A stretch of DNA of 64,000 nucleotides from Helicobacter_J cappadocius. Its GTDB lineage: Bacteria > Campylobacterota > Campylobacteria > Campylobacterales > Helicobacteraceae. Made by a program: the position numbers and the translations under genes. Each line of letters opens with the position of its first letter. The stretch's first letter is position 1. Positions 61,659 to 64,000 of this stretch are shown one piece after another. Location of the stretch: positions 1 to 64,000 of the forward strand of contig NZ_JAUPEV010000010.1 in assembly GCF_030686155.1 (NCBI RefSeq). Direction: 5' to 3'. The notes beneath the pieces were generated by a model that saw only the letters and a list, made by a program, of their open reading frames with translations, was not told where the DNA came from and did not search any database.

Positions 61659-62183
61659 ATGTATTTTATTAGAATATTTTTTGTGTTTTGTGTGTTGTGT
61701 GTGAGTATGTATGGTTTGAGTGAGGATATAAAGACTTTTCGTGCTGATTTTATTCAAAATGTTCATAGTGATAATGCCGCAGAAGTGTCATATAGTGGAT
61801 ATATTGAAGCAAAATCTCCTAATCTTGCAAAATGGACATACAACAAGCCGTTAAAAAAAGAAATATATATCGATGGGCAAGATGTGGTTGTCTATGAGCC
61901 TAATCTTCTTCAAGCCACTATAACTCACTTGAAAGAAAACACTGATTTTATTTCTATATTAAAAAAAGCAGTACTATCAAAAGATGGAAAATATCGATCT
62001 AAAATAGGAAATACCTCATATGAACTTACTTTTAAAGACCAGAAGCCTTATTTGCTTGACTTTGTAGATGAGTTTGGCAATGCTATCAATATAAAATTTA
62101 GTAATGTTGTTATTAATTCTGTCATAGATAAGAAAGATTTTGTTTTTATTCCCGGTCCTGATATTGATATTATTCATCAGTGA
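61659..62183 (+). CDS. lolA: outer-membrane lipoprotein carrier protein LolA
   Basis: 174-residue periplasmic chaperone with a signal peptide (FIRIFFVFCVLCVSMYG) and the beginning TFRADFIQNV typical of LolA, then YSGYIEAKSPNLAKWTYNKP near 48 and VVVYEPNLLQATI near 77. Position next to secA and lolC/E matches H. pylori HP0785-HP0787. ATG 61659 follows TAGGA. Confidence 0.9.
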   Translation: MYFIRIFFVFCVLCVSMYGLSEDIKTFRADFIQNVHSDNAAEVSYSGYIEAKSPNLAKWTYNKPLKKEIYIDGQDVVVYEPNLLQATITHLKENTDFISILKKAVLSKDGKYRSKIGNTSYELTFKDQKPYLLDFVDEFGNAINIKFSNVVINSVIDKKDFVFIPGPDIDIIHQ

Positions 62184-62317
62184 TGTTTTTAGCTATCAAG
62201 ATCATCAGCTTTTACATCATCAAAGTCTCTAATGGCTTTAATTCTATAGAAGGTTTACCATCTATATCAATCCTTTTATGACAACCTTTTATTTTTAGGG
62301 CAAACCTATTTTTTGGT

Positions 62318-62323
62318 TACAAT
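62318..62323 (+). promoter_or_regulatory. -10 box for the type IIG restriction-modification gene
   Basis: TACAAT lies 32 nt upstream of ATG 62356; GAAGGAAAT provides a ribosome site. The rest of the 172-bp spacer after lolA shows nothing else. Confidence 0.45.
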
Positions 62324-62355
62324 ACAAAAAAAATAGATGAAGGAAATTAAGCGGA

Positions 62356-64000
62356 ATGCAAAATATGAAACTTGGTCTTAATTTAATACCAATAAAAGAT
62401 TTTTTGGGGATTTTTAGTCCATATTATCTTAAAGCCAACAACAGCATTAGACAAGCAGACATTGATGAATTTAAGAAATCTGTTGCAAAATATCTTAAGG
62501 AGGTTGAAGAGAAAAGTCTTAGCAAACAAAGCGAAAAAACAATAGCTAACACAGCATTACAAGCATTGTTTGAATCTGCAGGATTTAAAGCTGAACCAAA
62601 AGATCAAGAAGGCAATAGCGGTATTGATATGGCAATTTTTGATGAAAATAAGCAAGTAGCAGTCATTATTGAAGCTAAAAAATCTATAAATAAAAAGGAA
62701 ATGATAAGCAAAGAAGATGTAAATAAAAAAGCTTTTGCTGAAGCAATTTTATATTATTTAAGAGAAAGAGATAAATTGAATTTATCTATAAAATTTATCA
62801 TCATTACAGATTTTTACCAATTTTTTATTTTTAGTGCTAAGATTTTTGAGATTTTTAATAAGAAAAATAATAAAATCAAAACTCTTTATGATAATTGGAA
62901 AGATAATAACTCATCAATGTTTGATGGGAATACAAAAGAGTTTTATGACGAAATTCAAAAAATTATCAATGATTCTAGTTTTTTGGATTCTTTGCCTCAA
63001 AATAAAATATTTGACAATAAAATCAATGCAGGGTTTTTTGTTTTAGAGAAAGAAAAATCAGAGGACGAATGGTTTTATCTATATAAATTTTTTCATGTAA
63101 ATTTTCTGCTTAATAAGTTCAATCCTAATGATGCTAATGTTTTGAATAAGAGTTTCTATAGTGAACTTCTTTATATAATTGGACTTTGTGAAAAAAAAGA
63201 AGGTAAACAAAACATAATTTTGCCTTCTAAAGAAACTTTGGAAGGCAAGGGAACTCTTTATCACAATATCTTATCAAATATTCCAAGCAATGATAAGAGA
63301 AAAAATGAAATTTTTGAACCTGCTTTAGAAATTTTAATTATTTGGCTAAATCGAATTTTATTTTTAAAACTTTTAGAAATAAGTCTGTCGAACTATAACC
63401 CTTCTAAAAATCTAAAATTTTTAAATAAAGACAAAATACAAGATTTTAAAATGTTTAATAATTTATTTTTTGAAGTATTAGCAAAAAAACAAAAAGAGAG
63501 AGATAAGGAAATTGCAAAGAATTTTAATTATTTACCTTATTTGAATTCAAGTCTTTTTACAAAAAGCCAAAAAGAAAAAATCGAAATTTCTGAGCTAAAT
63601 AACCTTAAGTTAGAATATTTCAAGAACACACAAATTAAAAACAAGGAAGGAAACGCCCAAAAAGGAGAAGCTGAATGGCTAGATTATCTATTTGAGTTTT
63701 TAGAAGCTTTTGATTTTGGAGAAATTGACGAAAATAAAAAGCAAAAAGAATTTCATGTTTCTAAAAATGAGAAAATACTAATTAATTCAAGTGTTTTAGG
63801 ATTGGTATTTGAAAAACTTAATGGATATAAAGAGGGGAGTTTTTATACTCCAAGTTTTATCACTAGCTATATCTGTAAAAAAAGTTTAGAGCAAATTGTG
63901 GTGGAAAAATTTAGAATTTTTCATGATAATTTTAAGGATTGTAAAAAAATAGAAGATGTTAGTGATGTTATATGGACTAATTTTGTGGGCAAACAAGAGA
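62356..64000 (+). CDS. type IIG restriction-modification enzyme (Eco57I class, DUF7149 N-terminus), partial
   Basis: Open from ATG 62356 to the window edge without a stop (548 codons seen; relatives are about 1,100-1,300). N-terminus MQNMKLGLNLIPIKDFLGIF followed by YYLKA matches the DUF7149-type start. A PD-(D/E)xK nuclease pattern is seen near residues 81-101 (GIDMAIF then VIIEAKK). Around residue 494 GYKEGSFYTPSFITSYI marks entry into the amino-methyltransferase domain; the Asn-Pro-Pro-Tyr motif and target-recognition part lie outside. Such single-chain enzymes cut and methylate DNA. The region is markedly A-rich compared with the neighbouring sec/lol genes. Confidence 0.85.
   Translation, partial: MQNMKLGLNLIPIKDFLGIFSPYYLKANNSIRQADIDEFKKSVAKYLKEVEEKSLSKQSEKTIANTALQALFESAGFKAEPKDQEGNSGIDMAIFDENKQVAVIIEAKKSINKKEMISKEDVNKKAFAEAILYYLRERDKLNLSIKFIIITDFYQFFIFSAKIFEIFNKKNNKIKTLYDNWKDNNSSMFDGNTKEFYDEIQKIINDSSFLDSLPQNKIFDNKINAGFFVLEKEKSEDEWFYLYKFFHVNFLLNKFNPNDANVLNKSFYSELLYIIGLCEKKEGKQNIILPSKETLEGKGTLYHNILSNIPSNDKRKNEIFEPALEILIIWLNRILFLKLLEISLSNYNPSKNLKFLNKDKIQDFKMFNNLFFEVLAKKQKERDKEIAKNFNYLPYLNSSLFTKSQKEKIEISELNNLKLEYFKNTQIKNKEGNAQKGEAEWLDYLFEFLEAFDFGEIDENKKQKEFHVSKNEKILINSSVLGLVFEKLNGYKEGSFYTPSFITSYICKKSLEQIVVEKFRIFHDNFKDCKKIEDVSDVIWTNFVGKQE

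Overview
The window is a compact, AT-rich (roughly one-third G+C by eye), gene-dense piece of an epsilonproteobacterial chromosome, almost certainly a Helicobacter outside H. pylori. Several blocks follow gene orders known from H. pylori: waaL-rpsO-flhA-DHH phosphoesterase; nrdB-pcm-(...)-truA; purD-RDD-lptD-PRTase-pnp-atpE; DUF2018-(hypothetical)-ispB-hemA-proS-fxsA-hemC; secA-lolC/E-lolA; ribA with molybdopterin genes. Features not typical of H. pylori are hisD, a pyruvate:quinone oxidoreductase (PoxB), a gluconate-dehydrogenase-like Tat module, a prepilin peptidase and a UGA-containing CstA partner gene that looks like a selenoprotein. I cannot name the species. No rRNA, CRISPR array, insertion sequence or prophage was seen.

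Layout. 1-9.6 kb: metabolism and transport (TSUP permease, class II DAHP synthase, small lipoprotein, CstA plus KCU-type selenoprotein, Tat-exported GMC dehydrogenase pair, PoxB). 9.6-15.5 kb: a co-directional cluster with a DPPR-synthase-like UbiA protein, two multi-membrane GT-C-like proteins, an SMR/ArnE-type small transporter, an SDR epimerase and a HAD phosphatase. Together these look like a polyprenyl-phosphate pentose route feeding periplasmic glycosylation; one GT-C gene carries an 11-C tract and is probably phase variable. 15.6-24.6 kb: asd, DUF2147, YhcH, DUF3943, ribA-moeA-moaD-moaE-mobB-mog-moaC, purN, antiporter. 24.6-30.1 kb (minus strand): flhA, DHH phosphoesterase, two small genes and, at the tail, an orphan hsdS interrupted by an 11-G tract. 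30.2-36.8 kb: rpsO and a lipopolysaccharide block (waaL, GT10 fucosyltransferase, GT90, two tandemly duplicated GT25, GT9) ending at a tRNA-Leu. 37-48.7 kb: nrdB, pcm, A24 peptidase, LptF/G, truA, a structured RNA locus (6S RNA candidate), purD, RDD, lptD, PRTase, pnp, atpE. 48.7-49.3 kb: two tRNA-Leu genes and a remnant region with an 8-G tract. 49.3-57.3 kb: one long plus-strand operon from hisD through haem, prolyl-tRNA and thiamine genes. 57.4-62.2 kb: RRM protein, LolC/E, SecA, LolA. 62.4 kb to the end: the N-terminal half of a type IIG restriction-modification enzyme, running off the window.

Together the genes describe a microaerobic respirer with quinone-linked oxidation of pyruvate and a sugar acid, a full cofactor set (Moco, haem, thiamine, riboflavin), and a variable surface and epigenome: an LPS glycosyltransferase locus, a phase-variable periplasmic glycosyltransferase and a phase-variable methylation specificity subunit.
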